Assembly (NCBI GenBank): GCA_000961655.1
Contig: LADR01000058.1
Coordinates: 1 to 50,632, forward strand
Direction of reading: 5' to 3'
Length of the DNA stretch: 50,632 nt
DNA from: Desulfatitalea sp. BRH_c12
GTDB lineage: Bacteria; Desulfobacterota; Desulfobacteria; Desulfobacterales; Desulfosarcinaceae
Shown here: positions 42,503 through 50,330 of the stretch, in pieces
Position numbering within the stretch: position 1 is the stretch's first letter
Layout of the letters: each line of letters opens with the position of its first letter
Program-made: the position numbers and the translations under genes
Notes under the pieces: generated by a model
The model's input: the letters and a program-made list of their open reading frames with translations, nothing else
Told to the model about the DNA's origin: nothing
Databases searched by the model: none

Positions 42503-42970
42503 ATGGATGAGCTTTTTGAAATCATCTCCCGCATGGCCCCGGAAGAGGCCCTGTCGAAAATCACAACGGTCGCGGGAAGACTTTTGGCGGACCTGGACGG
42601 CACTGCGCGCGAGCGTTTCCTGATGAACCTGATCGGGCAATCCGAGGGCGACAAAGTATCCGGCATGGTGCACTTGTGACTGGCCGAATGCATGGGCGAA
42701 GGTGTCGACCCAACACAGATGTGCCAAAGCCTTGTGGACAAGGTCATGCAGTCCGAGCAACTCATGGCGATCGCCGATCCCGACCTGTTGGTGCTTTTCG
42801 AAGACTGGCTGGAAGAATTGGAAGCAGAGGTGCGGGCGCTTTTAAAAACGCAGGGACCCTTGGACGATGAAACCGTGGCCGACAAGCTCGGCCTGTCGCG
42901 AAGAGGGGCGAAATTCCTGCTTACCAAGCTGTTAAGCGAAGGGGCGCGGCCCATCGGGGATGAATCTTGA
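42503..42970 (+). CDS. Selenocysteine-containing small protein with possible helix-turn-helix
   Basis: 155 residues, with Sec59 encoded by the TGA at 42677-42679 (VHL-U-LAEC). Without recoding, the product would stop at residue 58, and the rest would begin without a ribosome-binding site. AAAGGAGG lies 12 bases before the ATG at 42503. Sec59 and Cys63 form a UxxxC pair; Cys74 is nearby. The N-terminal half is helical (MDELFEIISRMAPEEALSKI). Residues about 116-148 (DDETVADKLGLSRRGAKFLL) look like a helix-turn-helix, so the protein may sense a redox or metalloid signal. No family was recognised. It follows the ArsR gene and precedes the UxxC thioredoxin-like gene by 19 bases. Confidence 0.82.
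42693..42712 (+). promoter_or_regulatory. SECIS-like hairpin of the 155-residue selenoprotein gene
   Basis: TGGG and CCCA close a stem that contains a further GA/TC pair and the loop AGGTG, starting 13 bases after the TGA. It is weaker than the others in this operon, with an internal mismatch. Confidence 0.45.
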
Positions 42971-42989
42971 ATAGCAGGAGGGATAAACA

Positions 42990-43274
42990 ATGCACAAGTT
43001 GGTCGTGTTTCATAGTGGCAACCCCGGCTGAGTCTCATGCAGAAAGGCTATAGGTGTAGCCAACGACATGAAGGAAAGATTCGCTGAAGAACTGGATGTA
43101 AAGATCTACACCATGGATACGGAGGAAGCGAAACCGTACGCATTTGCCTTTAAGGGTTCGACCAATGTCCTTTTCGATGAGGATTGGGTGCCCCTCGGTG
43201 TAGCGATTGACAAAGCCAAAATGGAAACATTTTTATCCGGAAAAGTATCACCGGAAACAGGAAACGGTACATGA
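42990..43274 (+). CDS. Thioredoxin-like selenoprotein with a UxxC active site
   Basis: 94 residues, with Sec14 encoded by the TGA at 43029-43031: VVFHSGNPG-U-VSCRKA. Sec14 and Cys17 form UxxC at the end of the first beta strand, the thioredoxin active-site position. A second strand (LDVKIYTMDT) and a C-terminal strand with FAFKGSTNVLF fit a small thioredoxin fold. GCAGGAGGGATAAACA precedes the ATG. The stop overlaps the next start (ATGA at 43271), so the two genes are translationally coupled. It is the likely soluble carrier between thioredoxin reductase and a target. Other Cys are absent, so a UxxC exchange reaction is expected. Confidence 0.88.
43046..43061 (+). promoter_or_regulatory. SECIS-like hairpin of the UxxC gene
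   Basis: GGCTA and TAGCC form a perfect 5-bp stem with loop TAGGTG, starting 14 bases after the TGA at 43029. The GGU-type loop and distance match bacterial SECIS elements. Confidence 0.75.
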
Positions 43275-45034
43275 ACAAAAGGATATCCTCTTTTTTGGCG
43301 CTGGCGGCCGTGTTGATCACGATCGTCTATGTTTGGCACGATCAGCGCCCTCCCGTGCTGGCGCAGGTTACCTGGGATGACGTGATCGCCGAGGCCAGAA
43401 CCGGTGGCTACCGCATCATCACCACCGAAGCGCTTGCCGAAATATATGACAAGTCCCCTTCCGATCTGATGCTGATCGACACCCGCCAGGAGTGGGAATA
43501 TCGCACGGGGCACATCAAAGGCGCGCTTAATTTCTCGATGGCGCCCACCTGGTGGGCGCGCTGGCAAAAGGCGGACGACCTGGAAGCGTTTTTAGGTCCG
43601 GACAAGGCGCGCACCCTCGTATTTTACTGAGCCGGGTTGACATGAGTCCGTAGCGACTCGGCGGCCCGTGTGGCCGTATCGCTTGGTTACCAAAACGTTT
43701 ACCGTGACCCTTATGGTTTTCCCAAATGGCAGGAACAGGGACTGCCGATTGCAAGCACGCCCGCCGGATTATCGGCGCCCGTCCAGGCCGATGCCGACCC
43801 CACCAGCAGCCGATCGCTTCAGGGATGGGCCATGCTGTGGACGCTTTTGGGTGTTTTTGCCGGCGGCCTGGCGTTGAATCTGACGCCCTGCGTCTATCCC
43901 ATGATCCCGATCACGGTCTCCTTTTTCGGGGGGCGCACGACCCGGGATAATCCCAACCAGTTCAAGCTGGTTTTGCATGGGCTTTGTTACCTGTTGGGAT
44001 TGGCGGCAACCAACTCGGCATTGGGCGTAGCCGCCGCGCTCACCGGCGGATTGATGGGCGCCGTGTTGCAAAATCCCATCGTTCTGACCCTTGTGGCCGG
44101 TGTCCTGATCCTGTTTGCCACCAGCCTGTTCGGGTTTTGGGAACTGCGCCTGCCCGGCGCGCTGACCCAGGCCGCGGGCCGATCCTACAGCGGCTATTTT
44201 GGCAGCCTGTTCATGGGGCTTACCCTGGGCATTGTCGCTGCACCGTGCATCGGCCCCTTTGTCTTGGGACTGCTCACCTGGGTGGCCGGGATGGGAAATC
44301 CCTGGTTAGGTTTCTTGATTTTCTTTATTCTCAGCCTGGGCCTGGGGACGCCGCTTTTCGTACTGGCGCTTTTTTCCGGCCAATTGCAGCGCTTGCCGCG
44401 GGCCGGCGGCTGGATGCTCTGGGTGCGCAATCTCATGGGTTGGGTGCTGGTCGGCATGGCGGCCTACTTTATTCGGCCGATTTTGCCCGAAATCTTGAAA
44501 ATCGCCTTGCCGGTCGCTGTCGCCTTGGCCGCCGGTCTGCACCTGGGCTGGCTGGACAAAAACCAAGCCGGCTTCAGGGCTTTTCCATGGCTGAAAACCA
44601 TCGTGGGTACGGCCTGTCTGGTTCTGGCGACTTTCTGGATCACCGCCTGGGCCATGCGCGGCCCTGGAATCGATTGGCAGACCTATTCGCAAACAACCCT
44701 GCAAGAGGCAACCGCACAGGAAAAACCGGTGATCATCGACTTTTATGCCGACTGGTGCACGCCCTGCCGCGAGTTGGAAGAGGTCACTTTTCATCAAGCC
44801 GATGTGGTCCGCCAGGCGCGAAATAATTTTATCATGATCAAGGTGGATGTGACCAAAGGGGGCAACCCAGTGCACGAACAGTTGCTCAAGCAATACGGTG
44901 TCCAGGGGGTGCCCACGATTGTCTTTATAGATGATCGCGGCAAGGAACGAACAGATCTGCGCCTGGTGGATTTTTTGCCCCCAACGGATTTTTTGGGTCA
45001 CATGGCCGATTTGAAGAAGACGAATCAACAATAA
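43271..45034 (+). CDS. Rhodanese-DsbD-thioredoxin fusion with two selenocysteines
   Basis: 587 residues when the TGAs at 43628-43630 and 43643-43645 are read as Sec120 and Sec125. The frame then runs on without a stop. An N-terminal signal or anchor helix (ISSFLALAAVLITIVYVW) is followed by a rhodanese domain (about 40-165: LMLIDTRQEWEYRTGHIKGA, active loop VFY-U-AGLT-U-VRSDSAARVAVSL). In homologues this loop has the CxGxxC pattern. The DsbD membrane core (about 188-460) has Cys207 (NLTPCVYP) and Cys326 (AAPCIGPF). The C-terminal thioredoxin domain has CTPC at 496-499. The rhodanese replaces the usual N-terminal DsbD domain, so electrons may pass from the cytoplasm through the membrane cysteines to an external selenol rhodanese. 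The targets are unknown. Confidence 0.9.
43644..43659 (+). promoter_or_regulatory. SECIS-like hairpin for the first Sec codon of the rhodanese fusion
   Basis: GAGTC and GACTC form a perfect stem with loop CGTAGC. It starts 13 bases after the TGA at 43628 and overlaps the second TGA (43643-43645). Confidence 0.7.
43662..43676 (+). promoter_or_regulatory. SECIS-like hairpin for the second Sec codon of the rhodanese fusion
   Basis: CGGCC and GGCCG form a perfect stem with loop CGTGT, starting 16 bases after the TGA at 43643. So each of the two close Sec codons has its own hairpin. Confidence 0.7.
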
Positions 45035-45049
45035 AGGAGATCATTGAAC

Positions 45050-45370
45050 ATGCTCAAAGTCCGCTTTTTTCTCAACGAGCCCAACGGCAAGCCCTGAAAA
45101 CATTTTAAGCAGATGATGCCCAGGTTGGGCGCCAAATACCCTGTTGAAATCGTCGTCACGTCAAAGCCAAAAGCCGAGTACTCGACGGACGAGTACTTCG
45201 AACTGGATCTGCCCGTGGCCCCGGCCGTCATGGTCGGCGATGAAATCGTAGTGGAAGGCCAAGACGTTCCCGCAAACACGGTAGAGGTTCATATTTGCCG
45301 GCAACTGGGATTGCCCGAACCACAAGCGCGGAAAAAGGGTGTGCTGAGCCGAATTTTTAAAAAAGATTAG
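45050..45370 (+). CDS. Thioredoxin-like selenoprotein with GKPU motif
   Basis: 106 residues, with Sec16 encoded by the TGA at 45095-45097: VRFFLNEPNGKP-U-KHFKQM. The Sec lies where thioredoxin folds keep the nucleophile, after strand one and before helix one. YPVEIVVTSKP and PVAPAVMVGDEIVVEG (the latter with a cis-Pro-like VAPAV) complete the pattern. There is no resolving Cys near Sec16; one Cys lies in EVHICRQLG. AAAGGAGATCATTGAAC precedes the ATG, 15 bases after the DsbD stop. It is probably a partner or acceptor in the operon's relay. Confidence 0.85.
45118..45130 (+). promoter_or_regulatory. SECIS-like hairpin of the GKPU gene
   Basis: GCCCA and TGGGC pair around the short loop GGT, starting 20 bases after the TGA at 45095. 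Loop GGU fits SelB-binding hairpins. Confidence 0.65.
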
Positions 45371-45413
45371 CACAATGGTGAATTGAAATGAGCGTGATAA
45401 CCAAGGGGACATC

Positions 45414-46097
45414 ATGCAAGTCGATGTAAAGAAAAAAAGCGCATGGGTAAGGTTGTCGATTCTGGTCTTGTTCATTGCCGCGGCGATTTACCTGGTCCGT
45501 TTTTCGCCTGCCCAAAAGTACCTCACGATCGAACAGCTGGGGCAGTTTATCGATGCAGCGGGTGTTTGGGCACCTTTGGTGTTTGTGTTCGTTTACGCGG
45601 CCGGCGTGTGCCTTTTTCTTCCCGGCACATTGCTGACCGCTTTAGGCGCCGCGATCTTCGGGCCGTACTGGGGATTCTTATACGTCTGGCTGGGGGCCAT
45701 GTTCGGCGCAAGTCTGGCCTTTGTGATCGGACGCTACCTGGGACGGGACTTCGCTGCATCCATTGTCGGCAGCCGGTTGAAACGCTATGACGATGCTATC
45801 GGGCGCAATGGCTTTGCCACGGTCCTGTATCTGCGCCTGATCTATTTTCCTTTCACCCCCATGAATTTCGGCATGGGACTGACCAAGGTCCGTTTTTGGG
45901 ACTATTTTGCCGGTACCGCCCTTGGCATTATGGTCGGCACTTTCATTTTCACGTTTTTTATTGGAACGATAAAGGAGATTTGGATCTCCGGCCGTTGGGA
46001 AGGACTTCTGAGCTGGAATGTGTTTATCTCCCTTGCGCTGTTCATTTTCTCCTTTTTCATTCCCAAGCTCCTGAAAATGGCGCGCGGATCGGAATGA
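45414..46097 (+). CDS. TVP38/TMEM64 (VTT domain) membrane protein
   Basis: A 227-residue integral membrane protein. After a short basic N-terminus, hydrophobic helices appear at about 12-28, 48-85, 88-105, 165-190 and 200-222. The VTT/DedA-like core shows LFLPGTLLTALGAAIFGPYWGF, FVIGRYLGRDFAA and LRLIYFPFTPMNFGMGLTKV. Family members are membrane proteins of uncertain transport or lipid-handling roles that often sit next to mercuric-reductase-like genes and redox genes. It starts 43 bases after the GKPU gene, behind AAGGGGACATC, and its stop overlaps the next start. Confidence 0.85.
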   Translation: MQVDVKKKSAWVRLSILVLFIAAAIYLVRFSPAQKYLTIEQLGQFIDAAGVWAPLVFVFVYAAGVCLFLPGTLLTALGAAIFGPYWGFLYVWLGAMFGASLAFVIGRYLGRDFAASIVGSRLKRYDDAIGRNGFATVLYLRLIYFPFTPMNFGMGLTKVRFWDYFAGTALGIMVGTFIFTFFIGTIKEIWISGRWEGLLSWNVFISLALFIFSFFIPKLLKMARGSE

Positions 46098-46930
46098 TTA
46101 TGGATATTGCTTTCCTGAAAGATGAAAGAACGATCAGACTCGGCGCATTTTTAGCCGTCTTTATCGTGCTTGCGGTTGTGGAAGTCTTTGCCCCCAAAAG
46201 GGCACTGCTGACCTCCAAGCCCCGGCGATGGTTTGCCAATCTCACTATCGTGGCATTGAATCCCGTATCGGTGTTTTTGCTGTTCCCCATTCTACCCGTT
46301 GGATTGGCCCTTTTTGCATCCGAACACAATTGGGGACTGCTCAACCAAGTGGCACTTCCTGAATGGCTGACGGTCATTGCAGCCGTGGTGGTGCTCGATC
46401 TTGTGGTTTATACGCAACATGTACTATTTCATGCGATCCCAACTCTGTGGCGGCTTCACATGATGCACCACGCCGATATGGATATCGATATGACCACGGG
46501 ATTGCGGTTTCATCCGATAGAGATTACCGTATCCATGGTCTTCAAGCTCTCCACCATTGCCGCGCTGGGGGCGCCAGCGGTGGCCGTTCTGATCTTCGAA
46601 GTGGCTTTGAACGCTACCTCCATGTTCAATCACGGCAATATCAGCCTTCCGCAAGGAATCGACCGGATACTGCGACTGATCGTGGTTACACCGGACATGC
46701 ATCGGGTCCACCATTCGGTGATTATTCGCGAGACCAATAGTAATTACGGCTTTAACCTGCCGTGGTGGGATCGCCTGTTCGGCACCTATAAAAGTCAGCC
46801 CGCCAAAGGACACACAGACATGACAATCGGTTTGTCGCAGTTCCGCGATCCACAAAAGCTTTCCCTGCCGCGCCTGCTGATCCTGCCGTTCGTGGGCGAT
46901 CCCGGCCGGGTGCCCATCAATCGGCATTGA
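46094..46930 (+). CDS. Sterol desaturase/fatty acid hydroxylase superfamily membrane protein
   Basis: A 278-residue membrane protein with di-iron type His motifs: HVLFHAIPTLWRLHMMHHAD and HRVHHS, plus a further His in MFNHGNIS. In this superfamily eight His bind two irons for O2-dependent hydroxylation or desaturation; in an anaerobe the reaction is uncertain. The ATG at 46094 overlaps the TVP38 stop (ATGA); an ATG at 46100 is an alternative. It is the last gene of the selenoprotein operon and is convergent with the radical SAM gene 36 bases away. A dead partial copy lies at 39345-39540. Confidence 0.85.
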   Translation: MIMDIAFLKDERTIRLGAFLAVFIVLAVVEVFAPKRALLTSKPRRWFANLTIVALNPVSVFLLFPILPVGLALFASEHNWGLLNQVALPEWLTVIAAVVVLDLVVYTQHVLFHAIPTLWRLHMMHHADMDIDMTTGLRFHPIEITVSMVFKLSTIAALGAPAVAVLIFEVALNATSMFNHGNISLPQGIDRILRLIVVTPDMHRVHHSVIIRETNSNYGFNLPWWDRLFGTYKSQPAKGHTDMTIGLSQFRDPQKLSLPRLLILPFVGDPGRVPINRH

Positions 46931-46966
46931 TGAAGATGTCAGCGATTAGAACTTTCTTGCCGTTTG

Positions 46967-49900
46967 TTACCCGCGCGTCTTGATCGGGTGCAGAACGCAG
47001 GTCTTTCCCAGACATTCCTTGTTCAGATGCATTTGCCTGCAGACAAGCCTGTATTCGGCCTTGAGCGTGACGGGAAGAAGTGTTTGGGACAGCTCGGCCG
47101 CCTTGGTCAACGCGATGAAGCCGTCTCGCTGGCAGCAGCGGGCGGCCTTTACGCCGGCAATCTGTGCGAGCACAGCCTGCGTGACGCCCTGGACGGTGCT
47201 GCGCTGCGAGGGCTTGACCGGATTGGCGTCCAGAAGCAGGCTGAACGCGACGCCAACGCCCACTGCCGCGCCGCAGATGCCCATAAATCCGCAAAACCCA
47301 CCCGCAACGCCCTTTCCGCGCAAAATGCCGGTTTCGATCATCTTGTCCGAAATGTCTCCGCCCAGGTTTCTGTAGATACACAATAGGATGCCCGGAATCA
47401 TGGCATGGTACTCCGGGCCGTGCATGGCGATGGACGGATGGCTGCGAATTGTTTCGAACAGCCGAACAACGTCTGTTTCGTCAGTCTGAAGGCAGATATG
47501 GCGAATGACCTCCACCGCGTCTTGCGTGTGGCATTGATCGCAAACATAATGGCCCTTTTCGCAGGTGGTGTTGGCGGAAAAGACCACGCCGCAGAACGCG
47601 CATTGCCGGTCCTGGGGATCCCTCGCGTAGATCAGCGGGGATCCGCAGACCATGCAGCCCATTGTTTTTTTTGCAGTATCCTGGATTACCAGCGGGGCCA
47701 GGGCGAATTTGTCGGCCGGCGGCGGCGCAGCCTTTTCTTCGGGGGCGACATAACAGGCGCACGTATTTTCCGCCACGACATTCATCACTGTACCGCTTTC
47801 GTCCAGCACGAATACCTGATCTCCCATCCAGTCCGCCTCGCTCCGGTCGAGCTTGGCAACGACGCCCTTTCGAAGCAAAGTGCCTCCCTGGGTCATCAAA
47901 AATGGAAGTGGGCCGCGGTAGATCACATCGACTTGCCCGGAGGTCTTTGGCTTGATGGCCGAGTAGGTGAGTGAAAAGAACGGGTGGCCGTTCACTTTCC
48001 GATAAGCAAACCGTTTCACGAGGGTGACCGCTTCAAACCCGGTCTCCTCCAGCAGGCCCACCAGGTGGGATGCGGTCAGCGCGCCCGCGATGCACTCACC
48101 CTTGAGCACCTCATCGTTTCGAATCGCCGGGTCCGGTTCCGTGTCGCAGACCACATCGGAGATCACCAGCCGTCCGCCCGGCCGAAGAACCCTGAAAATC
48201 TCGGCATAGGACTTGCGTTTATGCACCGACAGGTTCATTACGCAGTTGGATATCGCCACGTCCGCCGAATCGTCTTCCAGGGGCAATGCTTCCAGGTAGC
48301 CTTTCTTGAACTCTATATTGTCATACCCCAGGTTTTTGGCCACTTGGGGCCGGGCTGCATTGGCCAGGTCCAGCATGGGATCGAGCATGTCGATTCCCAC
48401 GACCTTTCCCTTGCTTGCGCATAACCGGGACGCGATAAAGCACTCCACGCCCCCGCCGCATCCCAGATCCACCACGGTCTCGCCTTCCTGGATGTGCGCG
48501 TCCATAATGGGGCTTCCACAACCGTAACCCCGAAATCGATACTGCTCGGGAATATGGTCGATGAGCGCGGTTTCGTAACAGACCGGATTGAGAATGTCGA
48601 TCTTGGAATCGGCCACGGCTTCGGCATAAAACGCCTTGATGGTGGTCAGGCTGTCATTCTGAGCCGTGGCCAACAGGCAGTTGGAATGAACCAGGGCGAT
48701 TTTACCGTGCGCCCCGCAGCTTTCAAGGATCTCGCCCATCTGGAGAAGTAAACTGGGTTGGCCGTTTTGCTTCTGCTTTTCTGCCTCCCGGCTCACCAAC
48801 CAAAGAGCGATTTTTTCGTAGAGTTTCAGATAGGGGTCTTCGCCGAGGAATTTTTTGCCGTGCAGATAGCTATGGTCGATATCTCCTCCGCCGAGAATAA
48901 AGCGTAAAGGAGAATCGCCGCCGGCCACCGTACTGTTTCGGATTTTTTGCAGTACAGGGCTGCGCTGCCAGGTATCGACCAGGCCTGATCCCATTTCGCT
49001 GGCAAGTGCTTCGATGCCCACCAAGGCGGCCGACGGGTACAGTTTTTCTTCCGGTCCCACCGCCAATGATACCCAACCGGCGGTACTCCCGTCGTGGATC
49101 GTCCCCGCGGGGGCAAATATCTGTGTCTTCATGGCCTCGATGTTGTCGACTGGAATGCCGCGCTTTTTCCCTCGCATCGAAGATGCGACCAAACTATCGA
49201 AAATCGTGTCAACGGATGCCACACCGGATTGTTTTGCCCTGCCGCGAACAAAATACCACATGTAATGGACGTTGCTTGCGCCCATGTCGGCGGCCAAATC
49301 CACGATGCCGGGCATTTCGTGCACGTTGGCGCTTGTGACGCACATGGCGATCGTATAGGGATAGCCTTTATTTTTCAGCCAATGGAATAGCTTGCACAAC
49401 TTGGCGAACGCGTCTTTTCCCCTCAGCTTGTCGTGGGTGGCCCCCAAACCGTCCAAACTGATTTGGAGATGGAAGAACTCCGGATCCGGTTGCAGGCGCG
49501 AAAGAAAGGGTCTTACGGCGAGGCCATTGGTCAGCATGACCACATGGGTCTGGTCGTAGCCGAGAAGTTTACCGACGATTTCGTCGATACCGGGATGGAC
49601 CAGCGGCTCTCCACCGGTCAGCACGAAAAGGCCGCATCCCGCGTTACGGGCTTCCGCTGCAATGTCCAGTACGCGCAGCGTCGATATTTCCGAACCGTCG
49701 TCCGGGGAGGAGGAAAAAAGGCAGTGGCTGCAACGCATGTTGCATCGGTTGGTCAGGTGAAACCAAAGCTCGCCGATTCGCTCGAGTGAAAGCGAACCCG
49801 ACCTGCCCGTGTAATCGAGTTGCGGCGTTTCGGGTAACCTGGACAAAAGGCGCATGGCATTCAGATTGCCGTTGGGAGATGCGCCCATGACCATTTTGCG

Positions 49901-50014
49901 CAAGATGTCGTCGGCCGTTCGGTTGGGAACGAACCAGTTTGGGCCTTGTCTTGAAAAATATACAGGGGTGTCGCCGTGGGCGAAGCGGACCCAGGGGAAA
50001 TGTGTGTTCGGCAT
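46967..50014 (-). CDS. Radical SAM-methyltransferase-DUF5714 fusion protein
   Basis: A 1015-residue fusion. Residues about 85-300 form a radical SAM domain: HLTNRCNMRCSHC (Cys91, 95, 98), LTGGEPL and QISLDGLGATHD. A connector with CYETALIDHIP and GYGCGSP leads to a class I methyltransferase (about 530-700: VVDLGCGGGVECFIASR, SNCVMNLSVHK, RPGGRLVISDVV, and GECIAGAL with the arsenite-methyltransferase-type Cys). The C-terminal part (about 800-1015) matches DUF5714 (CMVCGSPLIY.. , CAFCG.. , GHYVCDQCH) and is Cys-rich. The domain order suggests a complex methylation or carbon-metalloid bond-forming reaction; the substrate is unknown. The start at 50014 has a weak ribosome-binding site. Confidence 0.88.
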   Translation of the reverse strand: MPNTHFPWVRFAHGDTPVYFSRQGPNWFVPNRTADDILRKMVMGASPNGNLNAMRLLSRLPETPQLDYTGRSGSLSLERIGELWFHLTNRCNMRCSHCLFSSSPDDGSEISTLRVLDIAAEARNAGCGLFVLTGGEPLVHPGIDEIVGKLLGYDQTHVVMLTNGLAVRPFLSRLQPDPEFFHLQISLDGLGATHDKLRGKDAFAKLCKLFHWLKNKGYPYTIAMCVTSANVHEMPGIVDLAADMGASNVHYMWYFVRGRAKQSGVASVDTIFDSLVASSMRGKKRGIPVDNIEAMKTQIFAPAGTIHDGSTAGWVSLAVGPEEKLYPSAALVGIEALASEMGSGLVDTWQRSPVLQKIRNSTVAGGDSPLRFILGGGDIDHSYLHGKKFLGEDPYLKLYEKIALWLVSREAEKQKQNGQPSLLLQMGEILESCGAHGKIALVHSNCLLATAQNDSLTTIKAFYAEAVADSKIDILNPVCYETALIDHIPEQYRFRGYGCGSPIMDAHIQEGETVVDLGCGGGVECFIASRLCASKGKVVGIDMLDPMLDLANAARPQVAKNLGYDNIEFKKGYLEALPLEDDSADVAISNCVMNLSVHKRKSYAEIFRVLRPGGRLVISDVVCDTEPDPAIRNDEVLKGECIAGALTASHLVGLLEETGFEAVTLVKRFAYRKVNGHPFFSLTYSAIKPKTSGQVDVIYRGPLPFLMTQGGTLLRKGVVAKLDRSEADWMGDQVFVLDESGTVMNVVAENTCACYVAPEEKAAPPPADKFALAPLVIQDTAKKTMGCMVCGSPLIYARDPQDRQCAFCGVVFSANTTCEKGHYVCDQCHTQDAVEVIRHICLQTDETDVVRLFETIRSHPSIAMHGPEYHAMIPGILLCIYRNLGGDISDKMIETGILRGKGVAGGFCGFMGICGAAVGVGVAFSLLLDANPVKPSQRSTVQGVTQAVLAQIAGVKAARCCQRDGFIALTKAAELSQTLLPVTLKAEYRLVCRQMHLNKECLGKTCVLHPIKTRG

Positions 50015-50330
50015 AGTAACTTAGCTCACTTGTCCGCGCCCTCTTTCGGGGCACTGACGCTTATTTCAACCCCGACTGCTGAAAACCCGATGATTTTGCA
50101 AATCTTGCAGCCGTGAATACCTTCGCATTGATACTATGTCAAGGGTACCAAGGCTCAGCCGATAAAGCCAGCCAGGCACATTACGGGATGCGGCCGGCGC
50201 ATCCGAAAAGCGCTTAAGAATATTCGGTGATATGACCTGGGCCGAGGGAAAGGATGGCTGACGAAAATACGCCAAGAAAGCTCCGGAAGATCCGCTGAAC
50301 TGCATCTATCGTTTACATGGGAGAGCGCAA
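50015..50330. other. Divergent promoter region, no gene recognised
   Basis: About 316 bases separate the radical SAM gene (minus) and the reductase gene (plus). Both promoters should be here; no motif was clear. GGGAGAGC sits before the ATG at 50331. Confidence 0.4.

Noticed and set aside
42692-42970. Separate 92-codon gene starting inside the Sec/HTH gene
   Set aside because: No ribosome-binding site before the internal ATG, and the upstream frame has an excellent one and runs in phase through one UGA.
43670-45034. Separate DsbD gene starting at 43670
   Set aside because: The first residues would be the middle of the rhodanese domain, the start would be a GTG inside it, and no ribosome-binding site precedes it; the frame is continuous with the rhodanese gene through two UGA codons.
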